Source: JBJTUH01 sp044346175 (GTDB lineage: Bacteria > Cyanobacteriota > Vampirovibrionia > Vampirovibrionales > JAJTHC01). Taken from it: a stretch of 64,000 nt of DNA. How positions within the stretch are numbered: position 1 is the stretch's first letter; each line of letters opens with the position of its first letter. The stretch spans positions 12,092 through 76,091 of the forward strand of contig JBIIZQ010000009.1 of assembly GCA_044346175.1 (NCBI GenBank), given 5' to 3'. The translations under genes were made by a program, and so were the position numbers. Shown here one piece after another: positions 44,314 through 53,319 of this stretch. The notes beneath the pieces were generated by a model, which was not told the DNA's origin, made no database searches, and saw only the letters and a program-made list of their open reading frames with translations.

Positions 44314-45162
44314 ATGATGATGCTTTCTTCCTCTTCTTGTTCTGTAGCACCTTGTGACCCTCAAGTAGATACCCAAGCTTGTCTTAAAGGCTTATTGGCT
44401 GGGCAAACGGGCTTGATTATGGGTGTGGCACACCAAACCAGTATTGCTTGGGCGATTGCACGTGCTTTAGATGCTGCGGGTATGCGTCTTGCGTTTACTT
44501 ACCAAGGAGAGCGCTTGGAAGAAAATGTCCGTAAACTTACGGCAACTTTGGAAAATGCGATTGTGCTTCCTTGTGATGTCACCAAAGATGAGGATGTCAC
44601 TGCGTTATTTGAACAACTCCAAGCAGAGTGTCCTAACGGCTTGAATACAGTGGTACATAGTGTGGCATTTGCCAATAAGGAAGATTTAGCAAATCCTTTT
44701 GTGCAAACCAGTCGGGATGGCTATTTATTGGCTCAAAATATTAGTAGCTACTCCCTCACTGCGGTTACTCGTGCCGCATTGCCTTTAATGGAGCGTGCTG
44801 GGGGGGGGAGTGTCATTACCCTGAGTTATCTAGGGGGTGAGCGTGTGGTTAAAAATTATAATGTCATGGGTGTTGCAAAAGCCGCCCTTGAAATGAGCGT
44901 ACGTTACTTAGCTGCTGACCTTGGTGAGAAAAACATCCGTGTGAATGCTATTTCTGCGGGTCCTATTAAAACATTGGCTGCTCGTGGTATTTCTGGTTTT
45001 TCAACCATTACCGACCACATGAAGCAAGCTGCCCCCATGCGTCGTAATGTGGATGCCATGGAAGTAGGCAACACCGCCTTGTTCTTGGCTTCTCCTCTCT
45101 CAAGCGGTATTACAGGAGAGGTCATTCACGTTGATGCGGGTTTCCATTGCGTAGCATACTAA
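44314..45162 (+). CDS. fabI: Enoyl-[acyl-carrier-protein] reductase FabI
   Basis: Last step of each fatty-acid elongation cycle, NADH-dependent. SDR fold: GLIMGVAHQTSIAWAIARAL (cofactor), VVHSVAFA, LSYLGGERVVKNYNVMGVAK (catalytic Tyr and Lys, Tyr-x6-Lys), RVNAISAGPIKTLAARGI. This sequence is of the cyanobacterial/plastid type. The frame opens at TTG 44257; the ATG ATG ATG cluster at 44314 is preferred. The N-terminal 30 residues before GLLAGQTGL are extra and Ser/Cys-rich. Confidence 0.95.
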   Translation: MMMLSSSSCSVAPCDPQVDTQACLKGLLAGQTGLIMGVAHQTSIAWAIARALDAAGMRLAFTYQGERLEENVRKLTATLENAIVLPCDVTKDEDVTALFEQLQAECPNGLNTVVHSVAFANKEDLANPFVQTSRDGYLLAQNISSYSLTAVTRAALPLMERAGGGSVITLSYLGGERVVKNYNVMGVAKAALEMSVRYLAADLGEKNIRVNAISAGPIKTLAARGISGFSTITDHMKQAAPMRRNVDAMEVGNTALFLASPLSSGITGEVIHVDAGFHCVAY

Positions 45163-45197
45163 GTTTCATTTCTCTCAAAACTTCAAAATGACCTACC

Positions 45198-45236
45198 AAA
45201 AGGCTCTTTGTTGCTTTACAGCGATAAGAGCCTTTT
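45198..45236. terminator. Terminator after fabI
   Basis: 11-bp arms AAAAGGCTCTT and AAGAGCCTTTT with a 17-nt loop, 35 bp after the fabI stop. Confidence 0.65.
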
Positions 45237-45409
45237 GTAACAACCTTCCCCCTTGGGCTATGCTAACTGCTATGGTGGGTCGAACTGATACTAAAAGTGT
45301 CTTGAATGTTCTTGTTGTTTCAGTCCTAAACGACTAAGCACGACCCTTTAAGATAATATTGAGCGTGGTTCTTATAAAAAGTCTCTTCGACCTAGGTAAT
45401 GTGCTATCT

Positions 45410-45640
45410 ATGATGATGATGAGTGATATACAGAGACAGCATATGATGACCAAGCATCGTTTTCATCGTTCAGAACAAACACGTGAACAACGACTGGCTA
45501 AGCAGGTTCATGGACATTTGCACGATGAGGTGAGTTTACAGGAATGCTATACACGTAATCGTAAAGAAGTGTGCAAAGAGGAACCTCGGAGTTTGGCCAG
45601 TGTCCTTGAAGCCCGTATCAAGTTGAAGAACATGCGTTAA
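45410..45640 (+). CDS. Small basic hypothetical protein
   Basis: 76 residues from the first of four tandem ATGs (45410-45421). Arg/Lys/His-rich, helical: HRFHRSEQTREQRLAKQ and SLASVLEARIKLK. Not recognised. A TTG at 45359 would add 17 hydrophobic residues. The row of ATGs, a pattern seen at other genes here, makes it more credible than its length suggests. Confidence 0.4.
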   Translation: MMMMSDIQRQHMMTKHRFHRSEQTREQRLAKQVHGHLHDEVSLQECYTRNRKEVCKEEPRSLASVLEARIKLKNMR

Positions 45641-45671
45641 TGTCGGTGTATACGATGGGGTCTGGTGAAAC

Positions 45672-46787
45672 TTAACGCAGACTTTGTAGATAACTGAGAG
45701 CCTCAATAGCATTTGCACGTGTGAGTGGTTTAAAGGGATGTAAGCCTTTCTGAAGGAGTGCTTCCGTACCGCCCTCTTCTGAACCAAGGAGTGCCTCAAA
45801 GGCTCCCATACGGTAGCAATGCGCCAGCTTTTGTTGGGCTTGAAAGTCTTGTCCTACTGCCGTATAAAAATCAGGAATAGCTGTTACGGTCTCTTCACTT
45901 TTGGCACTTGGGGGTTTGCTACTTTCAATAAAATCTAACTGTTCATCAAAGCTTAGCTTAATGGCTAGGGTTATTTGGTGGGTACGTTGTAGTTGAACTA
46001 TCACACTGTCGCAGAATTTGAGTCGATTTAAGGGTGCGGGTAAACCCTGCCCCACGCCTGGCCAGTGTTGATTGAAGTGTTCCCATTCAAGGTCTGTTAG
46101 GGGGGCTTCTGGACGAAATAAGTACCCTTCGGGGGTATTGTCTTCAGGATGAAGCGTGAGCCACCCTTGGGCAAAGGCACGTTTCAGTGAGCTTTTGAGT
46201 GCTGACCATTGAGGCGTGTTGATGTCTCGGTATGGCAAGCGGTACTTTTCCCAAGCATACCAAGGGGTATGGGCTTCATGAAGTGTGGGAATGAGGGGGG
46301 CGAGCTTAATGCCTGTTTGGGTGGCTGAATCTATATGAAACATCCCATCGAGTCCTTTACTGAGTCGGAACTCGATCCAACGACAGATGCCTTCAATGCT
46401 TTGGGCTGCCCAATGAGCCGTTTTTTCAAAATAATACCTGAGCCAGCCTAATGTCCCTGAGGGTTCAGTGACTGGGCTGGAAGAAAAGGGTTTACTTGCT
46501 TGGTGGGTATTTGGCTTGGGATGAGGCAATGGGGATGGTTTTTGCTCAAAAAACCATGCTTGGTATTGGTCGTAGGCGGCATCCCGTACGTCAAGTAACA
46601 TGCTTGTCAGGGTTTGCCAAGGGTTGACGGTTTCCGTAGAGGAGACTTGCGTATTTTGTGAGGTTTGGCATCCTTGGAGCCATAGTACAAGAGATACCAT
46701 GAGTAGTGTTTTGAATAACACGTGTTGTGGTACTGTCCCTTTTGGGTACAGGCGGGACAACCCTTGCATGAAACCTTTAGGACTCAT
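45672..46787 (-). CDS. Lipoprotein with SLH-like C-terminal motifs
   Basis: 371 residues. Lipobox LWLQGC with Cys40 as the expected lipidation site. Later segments GYLFRPEAPLTDLEWEHF and HPFKPLTRANAIEALSYL recall SLH motifs (hydrophobic-x-P-x-x-P-x-T-R-x-E/A), which bind cell-wall polymers, but are degenerate. Its start overlaps the csrA stop by 11 bp, so translation is probably coupled. Function unknown, perhaps envelope anchoring; related to the motility regulators only by position. Confidence 0.6.
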   Translation of the reverse strand: MSPKGFMQGLSRLYPKGTVPQHVLFKTLLMVSLVLWLQGCQTSQNTQVSSTETVNPWQTLTSMLLDVRDAAYDQYQAWFFEQKPSPLPHPKPNTHQASKPFSSSPVTEPSGTLGWLRYYFEKTAHWAAQSIEGICRWIEFRLSKGLDGMFHIDSATQTGIKLAPLIPTLHEAHTPWYAWEKYRLPYRDINTPQWSALKSSLKRAFAQGWLTLHPEDNTPEGYLFRPEAPLTDLEWEHFNQHWPGVGQGLPAPLNRLKFCDSVIVQLQRTHQITLAIKLSFDEQLDFIESSKPPSAKSEETVTAIPDFYTAVGQDFQAQQKLAHCYRMGAFEALLGSEEGGTEALLQKGLHPFKPLTRANAIEALSYLQSLR

Positions 46788-47532
46788 ACCCTGTTTGACG
46801 CTTCGAGTCAGAGGCTTTGTCGATTTTATGACGCTGTGGTTGTGCGCGTTTTGGAAGTTGGGTTTTAATACCTGGTGTATTTACAGGGGTTTCATGTGTG
46901 GATTGTACTTGAGGTTGTGTGGCGGGTTGTGTGGCACTTTTTGCTTGGCTAAGATTGGCTAAAATTTGCTCTCCAAGGACTTCCCCTAGTACTTCATGAA
47001 GTTGCTCCAAGGTAATCATCACCTGAGGTGCTGATGAGGCGTTTGGTGAGGTTGTCTGGGTGGCTTCGTGTTGAGGAATGGCTTGGTTAGAGGTATCTCC
47101 TGAGGATATATCTCCTGAGAAACGTGAGTGATTTTTCTCTTGCTTTGTTCTGGGAGCAGATACAGATGACGTGATGGCATTCATTTGCCCTGAGGATTGT
47201 TGTAGTTCTAGGGGTTGTAAATGAGAGGCAATACGAATGGGAGGGTGTTCGGCAGGGGCTTGGGACTCTTGCCGATGCTTTGCCCAGTGTGATGAAAGTT
47301 GTGCCAAAGCATGGGTTTCGTTATAGGTATGGTGTTCAACCCCCCCAGGGACTTTAGAAATTTGGTTTGCTTCACTAAGGTCTTGGTATAATTCTTCTCT
47401 CAAGACAACCACGTGCTTAGGGGCATCAATCCCGATGCGAATCGTATCCCCACGACATTCCAAAACGGTAATGAGGATGTCTTCAGCGATACGAATCTTC
47501 TGTCCTGATTTTCGACTAAGGACCAACATCAC
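46777..47532 (-). CDS. csrA: CsrA RNA-binding regulator with long C-terminal extension
   Basis: The first 60 residues are a complete CsrA (MLVLSRKSGQKIRI, GIDAPKHVVVLREELY), the dimeric protein that binds GGA motifs near ribosome sites. Normal CsrA is 60-80 residues; this one has about 190 more: a Gln/Ser/Thr/Pro-rich disordered stretch, a predicted helix ITLEQLHEVLGEVLGEQIL and a basic tail. Start is GTG 47532 or ATG 47529. It lies 127 bp after fliW and overlaps the lipoprotein gene, so the order is fliW-csrA-lipoprotein on one strand. Flagellin mRNAs at 28 and 36.9 kb are likely targets. Confidence 0.92.
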   Translation of the reverse strand: MMLVLSRKSGQKIRIAEDILITVLECRGDTIRIGIDAPKHVVVLREELYQDLSEANQISKVPGGVEHHTYNETHALAQLSSHWAKHRQESQAPAEHPPIRIASHLQPLELQQSSGQMNAITSSVSAPRTKQEKNHSRFSGDISSGDTSNQAIPQHEATQTTSPNASSAPQVMITLEQLHEVLGEVLGEQILANLSQAKSATQPATQPQVQSTHETPVNTPGIKTQLPKRAQPQRHKIDKASDSKRQTGYES

Positions 47533-47659
47533 AGCACATCACTTTCTTTTAACGGTGCTAAACCATATGTTTATTTAAAAGAGGCTAATTTCAATGGGTG
47601 GGGTGTCTTGTACATTCAATAAGCAAGCCACGTACGATGTCATCACGGTATGTTTATTT

Positions 47660-48592
47660 TTAAGTATTCACAACATCTTTCATGTAACTCAGTAAATCGC
47701 CACGGATGGGGAGGCTATCGTCTTGTAATACAACCTGACCACCAATACGTTCTTTTTGATTGATAACCAGTGGGGCTCGGAGGTTAATGCTTGGTTTCTC
47801 GGGGCTGTGATGAGGAATGTTGACAATACACAACACAAGAATATAATTTTCAACGGGTTCAGGAAGATGCTCCAAGTGCAAGGCACTTACGATATCATCT
47901 TGAATACTGAACTGGTATGGAATGTGCCATAATACGGGGTGGGTCACCACAAAGGCAATATCGCCATCTTCCACTGATTGGAGCCAGAAAAAAGGTGAAT
48001 CCCCCTCGGCTTGGTGAGGTAACAAAATGAATTGTTGTAAGTCTTCAAAGCCTAGGATAGGAAGTTTGAGTTCAATCACATCTTTGGTTTCAATGGTCAG
48101 TTCCGAAAAACGGCTTGTATTTACTGTTAAAAATTTGTGGGCATCTATTTGTGCTGTATACCTGTCTATCATGGTGTCTGTCGCCACAGGCACAAAGGTT
48201 TGTGAGGGGGAGGGCGATGCTTGAGGTGGCTTATTTTCGGAGAGATTGCCTTGTGTTTCAGGAATGAGCATGGCTTCAGTGAGTACTTCCATTGGCGTGC
48301 TTGAGGTAACAGGGCTTGAAGTTCCTTGCGAAAGAGAATGAGGCGTAAATGGTTTGTGTGAAGGCATCATGGCCACAGGGAAAACCTCCGAGCTTGTCGA
48401 ATGGGATATCGGTTGGGATGAAAAGCTTGTGATGTCTGTAGGTGCTGAGAGTTTGTGCAGGGCTGTGCCTTCATAGGCCTCAGGGTGTAAGCTCATACTG
48501 GCACCCATGGGCATGTCGTCGTAAAGCATGTGTTCGGGTGAAGCGACCATGTTTGGGACACCAAGGGTGGATGGGGTAACAGTTTCAGACAT
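47660..48592 (-). CDS. fliW: FliW flagellar assembly factor with long N-terminal extension
   Basis: About 310 residues. The last 150 are the FliW domain: ELKLPILGFEDLQQFILL, SPFFWLQSVEDGDIAFVV and a late NYILVLCIVNIPHH. FliW binds flagellin and CsrA in turn, so free FliW inhibits CsrA allosterically. Standard FliW has about 130-160 residues; here the first 150 are Ser/Thr/Pro/His-rich and apparently disordered. ATG 48592 with GGAG 8 bp upstream was chosen over ATG 48607. csrA follows on the same strand. Confidence 0.9.
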   Translation of the reverse strand: MSETVTPSTLGVPNMVASPEHMLYDDMPMGASMSLHPEAYEGTALHKLSAPTDITSFSSQPISHSTSSEVFPVAMMPSHKPFTPHSLSQGTSSPVTSSTPMEVLTEAMLIPETQGNLSENKPPQASPSPSQTFVPVATDTMIDRYTAQIDAHKFLTVNTSRFSELTIETKDVIELKLPILGFEDLQQFILLPHQAEGDSPFFWLQSVEDGDIAFVVTHPVLWHIPYQFSIQDDIVSALHLEHLPEPVENYILVLCIVNIPHHSPEKPSINLRAPLVINQKERIGGQVVLQDDSLPIRGDLLSYMKDVVNT

Positions 48593-48959
48593 GCGAAATA
48601 TCTCCATCGAGAAGGACGACTATGAGCATTCAGTGACGTGGTGGCCGTACACAGAGGCAAACACGCCTCCCAGTAGGTCCTTACATACGTACTTCAATGA
48701 CACCTGAGGATGTCTTACCCTACACTGTAACCAGCCATGGCGGGTTTTCCTATACGGTGAGGGTGAACTTCATCTAAATATAGGAGTGCCTTGATAGATA
48801 AGGACTTGGCATCGAGGGGAGGGTATTTTAAGTGGTCAAAATGACAAACCTATAGGGCTTCTTTTAAACAAAGAGGCATGTTAAGCTTGAGGAGTGCCTT
48901 GATGTTTCTATTGTTGTCTGTGTTTGCCAAGGTGGTACGTCTTTAAGGTGGTATGTCTG
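48593..48959. other. Intergenic between fliW and the Sel1 gene
   Basis: About 370 bp between divergent genes; should contain promoters for both. No operator or repeat was recognised. Confidence 0.3.
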
Positions 48960-49733
48960 ATGTATCGTATATCTCGTTTGTGCCTAGGCTTATCACTCTT
49001 GGGTGTGAGCCTGTGTGTGATGAGGATGGTGTTGATATTGCCTGCACAGGCCTCTCGTTTGCTGAGTCAACATCAGAGCGTATGTGATACATGGTTTCAA
49101 ACAGGACGTGGAAAAGAGAATGACCTTACCATGTTAAAGCGCTGCAGTGAATGGGGGCATGTCCCTGCACAGGTGGAGCTTGCTAAAATTTACTTGTACT
49201 CGCCGTATGAAGACCGCAACGTGGCGAAAGGATTGGACCTTCTTTTTGAAGCGAGTAAGTCTGAATATCCTAAAGCCCTTTTAGAAATGGGTAAGGTTTA
49301 TGCTGAGGGGGAAGTCGTACCTCAAGATATGCTTGAAGCCGTGAGGTGGTTACGCCTCGCCGCTTTGAAGAATCAAGGAGAAGCACAATATTACATTGCG
49401 ATATGCTACAAAGAAGGTTTTTGTCAGGAACAACGAAAAGCAGAAGTTTCAGGTAAACCGTCCAAAAAAACATCAAAAAAAGTAGGTTCTTCTGTAAAAG
49501 CAGTTCATAATACGGTGCTAGGTGAGCTTTTGAATGACCGCACCCGTTATCAGCTTGAACAAAGTCCCATTCGTGCTTATGCGTGGGCAAGACTAGCCTA
49601 TGAAAATGGCACGACCCTTGGAGGCTACATTATGCGACAGCTCGATAAACTGTTTAAACCTCAAGACTATCTTGATGCTGAAAGAACCTATCAATCGATT
49701 CGTAAGCGTATCCAGATGCACGCTAAAACCTAA
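48960..49733 (+). CDS. Sel1-repeat (TPR-like) exported protein
   Basis: About 257 residues. Hydrophobic N-terminus (SRLCLGLSLLGVSLCV, then MVLILPAQAS) looks like a signal peptide; then Sel1 units: AQVELAKIYLYSPYED, KALLEMGKVYAEGEVVPQD and AQYYIAICYKEGFCQEQ. The unit spacing (about 36 residues) is characteristic. Sel1 proteins serve as protein-protein scaffolds. The Lys/Ser-rich linker after the third unit is unusual. Start at ATG 48960 is preferred to TTG/ATG 48924. Confidence 0.75.
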   Translation: MYRISRLCLGLSLLGVSLCVMRMVLILPAQASRLLSQHQSVCDTWFQTGRGKENDLTMLKRCSEWGHVPAQVELAKIYLYSPYEDRNVAKGLDLLFEASKSEYPKALLEMGKVYAEGEVVPQDMLEAVRWLRLAALKNQGEAQYYIAICYKEGFCQEQRKAEVSGKPSKKTSKKVGSSVKAVHNTVLGELLNDRTRYQLEQSPIRAYAWARLAYENGTTLGGYIMRQLDKLFKPQDYLDAERTYQSIRKRIQMHAKT

Positions 49734-49879
49734 CCCCGCCATGGATGACAGTAGTGCCATCATATGAAGTACTTGCAAGTTTCTGAAAAAACGTTATAAT
49801 TCAATCTATTGAAACGCTTCACTGAGTCCATACATCTTTGTGAAAGTAAGCATGAGGTATGGCACTTGGGTGAGGTTTC

Positions 49880-50377
49880 TTGTTTTTGGGTGTGTTTACA
49901 GTTTGCCTCTATGTCGTCGCTCTCATTCAGGAGGACTTTAGTCCTATGATGTTCGCTTTTTGCCGTCGTTTAGCTGTAAGTGTGGTGGCTGTCATGATTG
50001 CTTTCTCAGGATTTTCGGCTTCGCTATTGCCGATGCAGGCACATGCAGAGACGTGGCGCCACGAAGGAAGACGCTTATGGCGCCAACCCATTGTAAGACA
50101 AGCGGCTGTAGGTGCCGCAGCGGGTGCCGCTGTAGGTGTCGTGACCAACCGTCCTATTGGGCGTAGTGTGGGTATTGGTGCTTTAACAGGGGCAGGTACG
50201 GGTGCCATTGACCAAACGGGTGCCTTACGAGGTCGTCCTGTGTTGCGTCATGCTGCGAAAGGTGCCGTTGTCGGGACAGGTACGAGTGCCGTTTTAGGAC
50301 GTAGCAAATGGCGTGGTGCTGCCGTAGGTGCCGCAGCGGGTGCTGGTGTGGGGTTGATTCGTCAAAACAACTGGTAA
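49880..50377 (+). CDS. Glycine-zipper, small exported protein
   Basis: Probably starts at ATG ATG 49946. Signal-like segment (AVSVVAVMIAFSGFSASLL, MQAHA), then Gly/Ala-rich helices GAAAGAAVGVV, GIGALTGAGTGAID and GAAVGAAAGAGVGLI, which are glycine-zipper motifs of membrane-inserted or oligomeric envelope proteins. The AGGAGG ribosome site (49929-49934) overlaps an inverted repeat AGGACT-TT-AGTCCT (49932-49945) abutting the ATG. Confidence 0.7.
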   Translation: MFLGVFTVCLYVVALIQEDFSPMMFAFCRRLAVSVVAVMIAFSGFSASLLPMQAHAETWRHEGRRLWRQPIVRQAAVGAAAGAAVGVVTNRPIGRSVGIGALTGAGTGAIDQTGALRGRPVLRHAAKGAVVGTGTSAVLGRSKWRGAAVGAAAGAGVGLIRQNNW

Positions 50378-50412
50378 CCCTTTAACCATCATACGAGTGT
50401 AGATACCATCCT

Positions 50413-50437
50413 CCCCTCCCACTTTCAGGGGGAGGGG
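50413..50437. terminator. GC-rich hairpin between glycine-zipper and helicase genes
   Basis: CCCCTCCC (50413-50420) and GGGAGGGG (50430-50437), 9-nt loop, between convergent genes. Followed by a threefold degenerate GAAGGA-AGGGT repetition to about 50485. Confidence 0.6.
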
Positions 50438-50496
50438 TTGAAGAAAAGGGTAGCTGAAGGAGAGGGTCGCTGAAGGAAAGGGTAAAAGTAAGCCGC

Positions 50497-52977
50497 TTAC
50501 TCTGCACTAAGAGCAATAGGGTCGACTTCTTTAATGGGTTCACGGTTAATTAAACTGTACGCAAGGCGTGCGTTTTCAACCAAAGCTTGAGAAATCAATG
50601 TGCCACCTTCTCCATCAGGGAAATGGTCGGGTTCCATTTTTGATACCTGGCGTAAAATATCTGCGGTGCGTCGTATCATACGTACCAAGTCGCCAGGGTC
50701 AAGGTCGGTAAGATTTAACACCGCTTCCCAGTGCCAACCCTTTGCCCAAGCTTCCACAATACCAATACCGAGAGGGTTTAAAGAAACAGGGGCATCAATC
50801 TCAAATTGTTGTTGCACGTCATACACCCGTTGGATAATGTTTTGCAGTTGACGATACAACCGCCGTACTTCTTGAGACCATTGAATGGCTTCTTGTCCAC
50901 CACCACGGTTACGATTCATTTCATTGACCAGTGAAGCCACAAGAGAAGCCATGGTTTCAGGCTCTACTTCCGCCATCCAAGGGGCTGAGAGTACTTCAGC
51001 CATCAGGACTTCATTTTCACTGCGAATACTGGCTGCAAGTAAGCCTCGTCCTGTAGGTTTGTTGTTATCGTCAAGGTAGCCAATGGTTTTAAGCATATTA
51101 AAGTTGTTTAAAAACCGATGCCAGTAAAAGTTAAGTTGTCTGCGATAGACGTTTTCAAGCTTACGGAGTTTTTTGGCTTGACGTTCCAGTTTTTCACCCA
51201 GCCCACGGTGTTCCCCAAACTTAGGACACTCAAAACAAGCAATCGCTTTTTGCTCGGCGAGTTGTGTTTGTTTTTCGGCTTCCATGGTGGCAATCTCCAT
51301 GGCGGAAGTCCCTTGCTTTTGGGCGTGATGAATCGCCTTAGTAAGCCTGTGTGTGGTGTCTTTAAGGCTAAGGTACGATTCAAAATCTTGTTGGGTGAGG
51401 TTTTCAGGACATTCAAAATGTTGCAAGCTCTCCAAGTACGCCTTTTGTTTGAAGATGTCCTCCTTGAGTGGCTCCGATTCTAGTTTCTTCTCAAACTGCC
51501 CAAAGCACTGCCGCACAAGCGACTCGGCACGCTCTAGGTTATGACGCTGAAGAATATTGAGCACCATGCCATAGGTTGCAGTGAATCGACTATGCAAGGG
51601 GTCTGGCGGGCTACTGGCAATCTTGGCAGCGTCGGGTGCCCCTGTATCATGCCCCCCAATACTTACCACATAACCCACTTTGTCCAAACCACGTCGTCCT
51701 GCACGCCCAGCCATTTGTAAAAACTCACTGGCTTTCAAGAGTCTATGCCCCTCATCGGAACGTTTAGACAAGCTGGTAATAACGGTGGTTCGTGCGGGCA
51801 TATTCACGCCTGCGGCAAGGGTTTCCGTGGCAAAAACGACTTTCACCAAGTTGGCTTGAAACAACCGCTCTACAAGTAGTTTCATGGTAGGGAGCAAACC
51901 TGCATGGTGGGCTGAAATACCCTTACGAAGGGCTTCAATCATGAGTTCTTCTTGCAGGAAAGGGTATTGTTCGAGGTGTTCATCAATCATGGCATGATTG
52001 AGTTTCACTTCTTCAGGGGTGAGTAGGGGGACATGGCAATCCTTCAAGATTTGTTGAACACCCTCGTCGCAACGCTTACGACTGAAGGTAAACAATATGG
52101 CAGGAAGCATGTCTTTTTCTTGTAACCCTTCCACAAGGGCTGAGGGTGAATACGCATAGCGTCCTTTCCCCTTACCGCCTTTGCCTTTTGCGTCCTTGGA
52201 GGGTGGCGTTGGAACTTCTGTGCGGAGCTTATGATTGAGGGTTTTATGGCTACCTTGTTCAAAAAGAGGCATAATTTGCTTCTTTTTGGTGAAATAAAAA
52301 TGTCGCAAAGGCACAGGTCGAAAATCACTCTCAATGAGTACCGTTTTGTTATGGATTTCGTCAATCCATGAGGTGAGCATTTCGGGGTTTGCCACGGTGG
52401 CGGAAAGCGGTAAAAGTTGGATATTGTTGGGGGCATAAATGATGCTTTCTTCCCATACGGTGCCACGGTCGGCATCGTTCATGAAGTGGCATTCGTCCAA
52501 TACCACAAAGCCCACATTATCCATGAGGTTGGTATTATCGCCTAATTCATAGAGCATGTTTCTGAAAATCTCGGTGGTCATTACGAGTAAGCGTGCATCT
52601 CGGTTTACCGACATATCACCCGTGAGGAGTCCGACGTTTTCTTCCCCAAAGCGGTCACGGAAGTCGTAAAACTTCTGGTTACTCAGAGCCTTTAGAGGTG
52701 TGGTATAAAACAATTTTTTACCCAGTGCCAGGGCGTGCAGGGCTGCAAACTCCGCAATAAGGGTTTTCCCACTGCCTGTAGGGGCGCATACCACCACACT
52801 ATGCCCTTGCTGGAGGGCGGCCATGGCTTCGGCTTGGAAAGGGTCAAGGTCAAAGGGGAAGAGTTTATGAAGTTCGTCTAAAAAAGTTTGAGAGAGTTGG
52901 ATTTGATGAGCTGATGCTTCGGCATTAACAGACTGCAGGACAAGGTTTTTAGGGGCTTCGTTGAGAATATCTGGCAT
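50497..52977 (-). CDS. Ski2-like DECH-box RNA helicase
   Basis: About 826 residues. Superfamily-2 motifs: CAPTGSGKTL (Walker A), TPLKALSNQK, VVLDECHFMND (DECH), LPLSATVANP, FATETLAAGVNMPART and QMAGRAGRRG. A Lys/Gly-rich loop near KGKGGKGKGR is an insertion, and the C-terminal helical region resembles the DSHCT domain. This layout is typical of cyanobacterial and actinobacterial relatives of Ski2/Mtr4 that unwind RNA. ATG 52977 (MPDILNEAPK) is preferred to TTG 53082. Confidence 0.93.
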   Translation of the reverse strand: MPDILNEAPKNLVLQSVNAEASAHQIQLSQTFLDELHKLFPFDLDPFQAEAMAALQQGHSVVVCAPTGSGKTLIAEFAALHALALGKKLFYTTPLKALSNQKFYDFRDRFGEENVGLLTGDMSVNRDARLLVMTTEIFRNMLYELGDNTNLMDNVGFVVLDECHFMNDADRGTVWEESIIYAPNNIQLLPLSATVANPEMLTSWIDEIHNKTVLIESDFRPVPLRHFYFTKKKQIMPLFEQGSHKTLNHKLRTEVPTPPSKDAKGKGGKGKGRYAYSPSALVEGLQEKDMLPAILFTFSRKRCDEGVQQILKDCHVPLLTPEEVKLNHAMIDEHLEQYPFLQEELMIEALRKGISAHHAGLLPTMKLLVERLFQANLVKVVFATETLAAGVNMPARTTVITSLSKRSDEGHRLLKASEFLQMAGRAGRRGLDKVGYVVSIGGHDTGAPDAAKIASSPPDPLHSRFTATYGMVLNILQRHNLERAESLVRQCFGQFEKKLESEPLKEDIFKQKAYLESLQHFECPENLTQQDFESYLSLKDTTHRLTKAIHHAQKQGTSAMEIATMEAEKQTQLAEQKAIACFECPKFGEHRGLGEKLERQAKKLRKLENVYRRQLNFYWHRFLNNFNMLKTIGYLDDNNKPTGRGLLAASIRSENEVLMAEVLSAPWMAEVEPETMASLVASLVNEMNRNRGGGQEAIQWSQEVRRLYRQLQNIIQRVYDVQQQFEIDAPVSLNPLGIGIVEAWAKGWHWEAVLNLTDLDPGDLVRMIRRTADILRQVSKMEPDHFPDGEGGTLISQALVENARLAYSLINREPIKEVDPIALSAE

Positions 52978-53082
52978 AGAGGGTATCGAGAAAATCTTTT
53001 TGTATGGTCGTATATCGGTGAAGAAAAAAGGGTGCCTGTCGGTTAAAATGTCCAAAACAAGGCGTTTATTCAGGTCTTTCAA

Positions 53083-53319
53083 AAGGGTATTTGCGAGAGG
53101 AGGAGTCCCCTGAGTAGCCTAGCTTTGCATAAAAAGGGCTTGCTTCTCACTGTGCCTTAATGATACACCTATGAATATATCATACACCCAAACATGCCAA
53201 ATTCTCAAAAAGGCTTAACGCTTGGGTGCTTCGCTTATCACACGTTTTACTGTATGTTTGCCTGTAACCTATTTCCTCCCTAAGCCTTGTGCGAATCCTT
53301 TCGCCACAACTTTGCCCCT
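53083..53319. other. Intergenic, no gene
   Basis: About 235 bp between divergent genes; no clear promoter elements read by eye. Confidence 0.25.
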
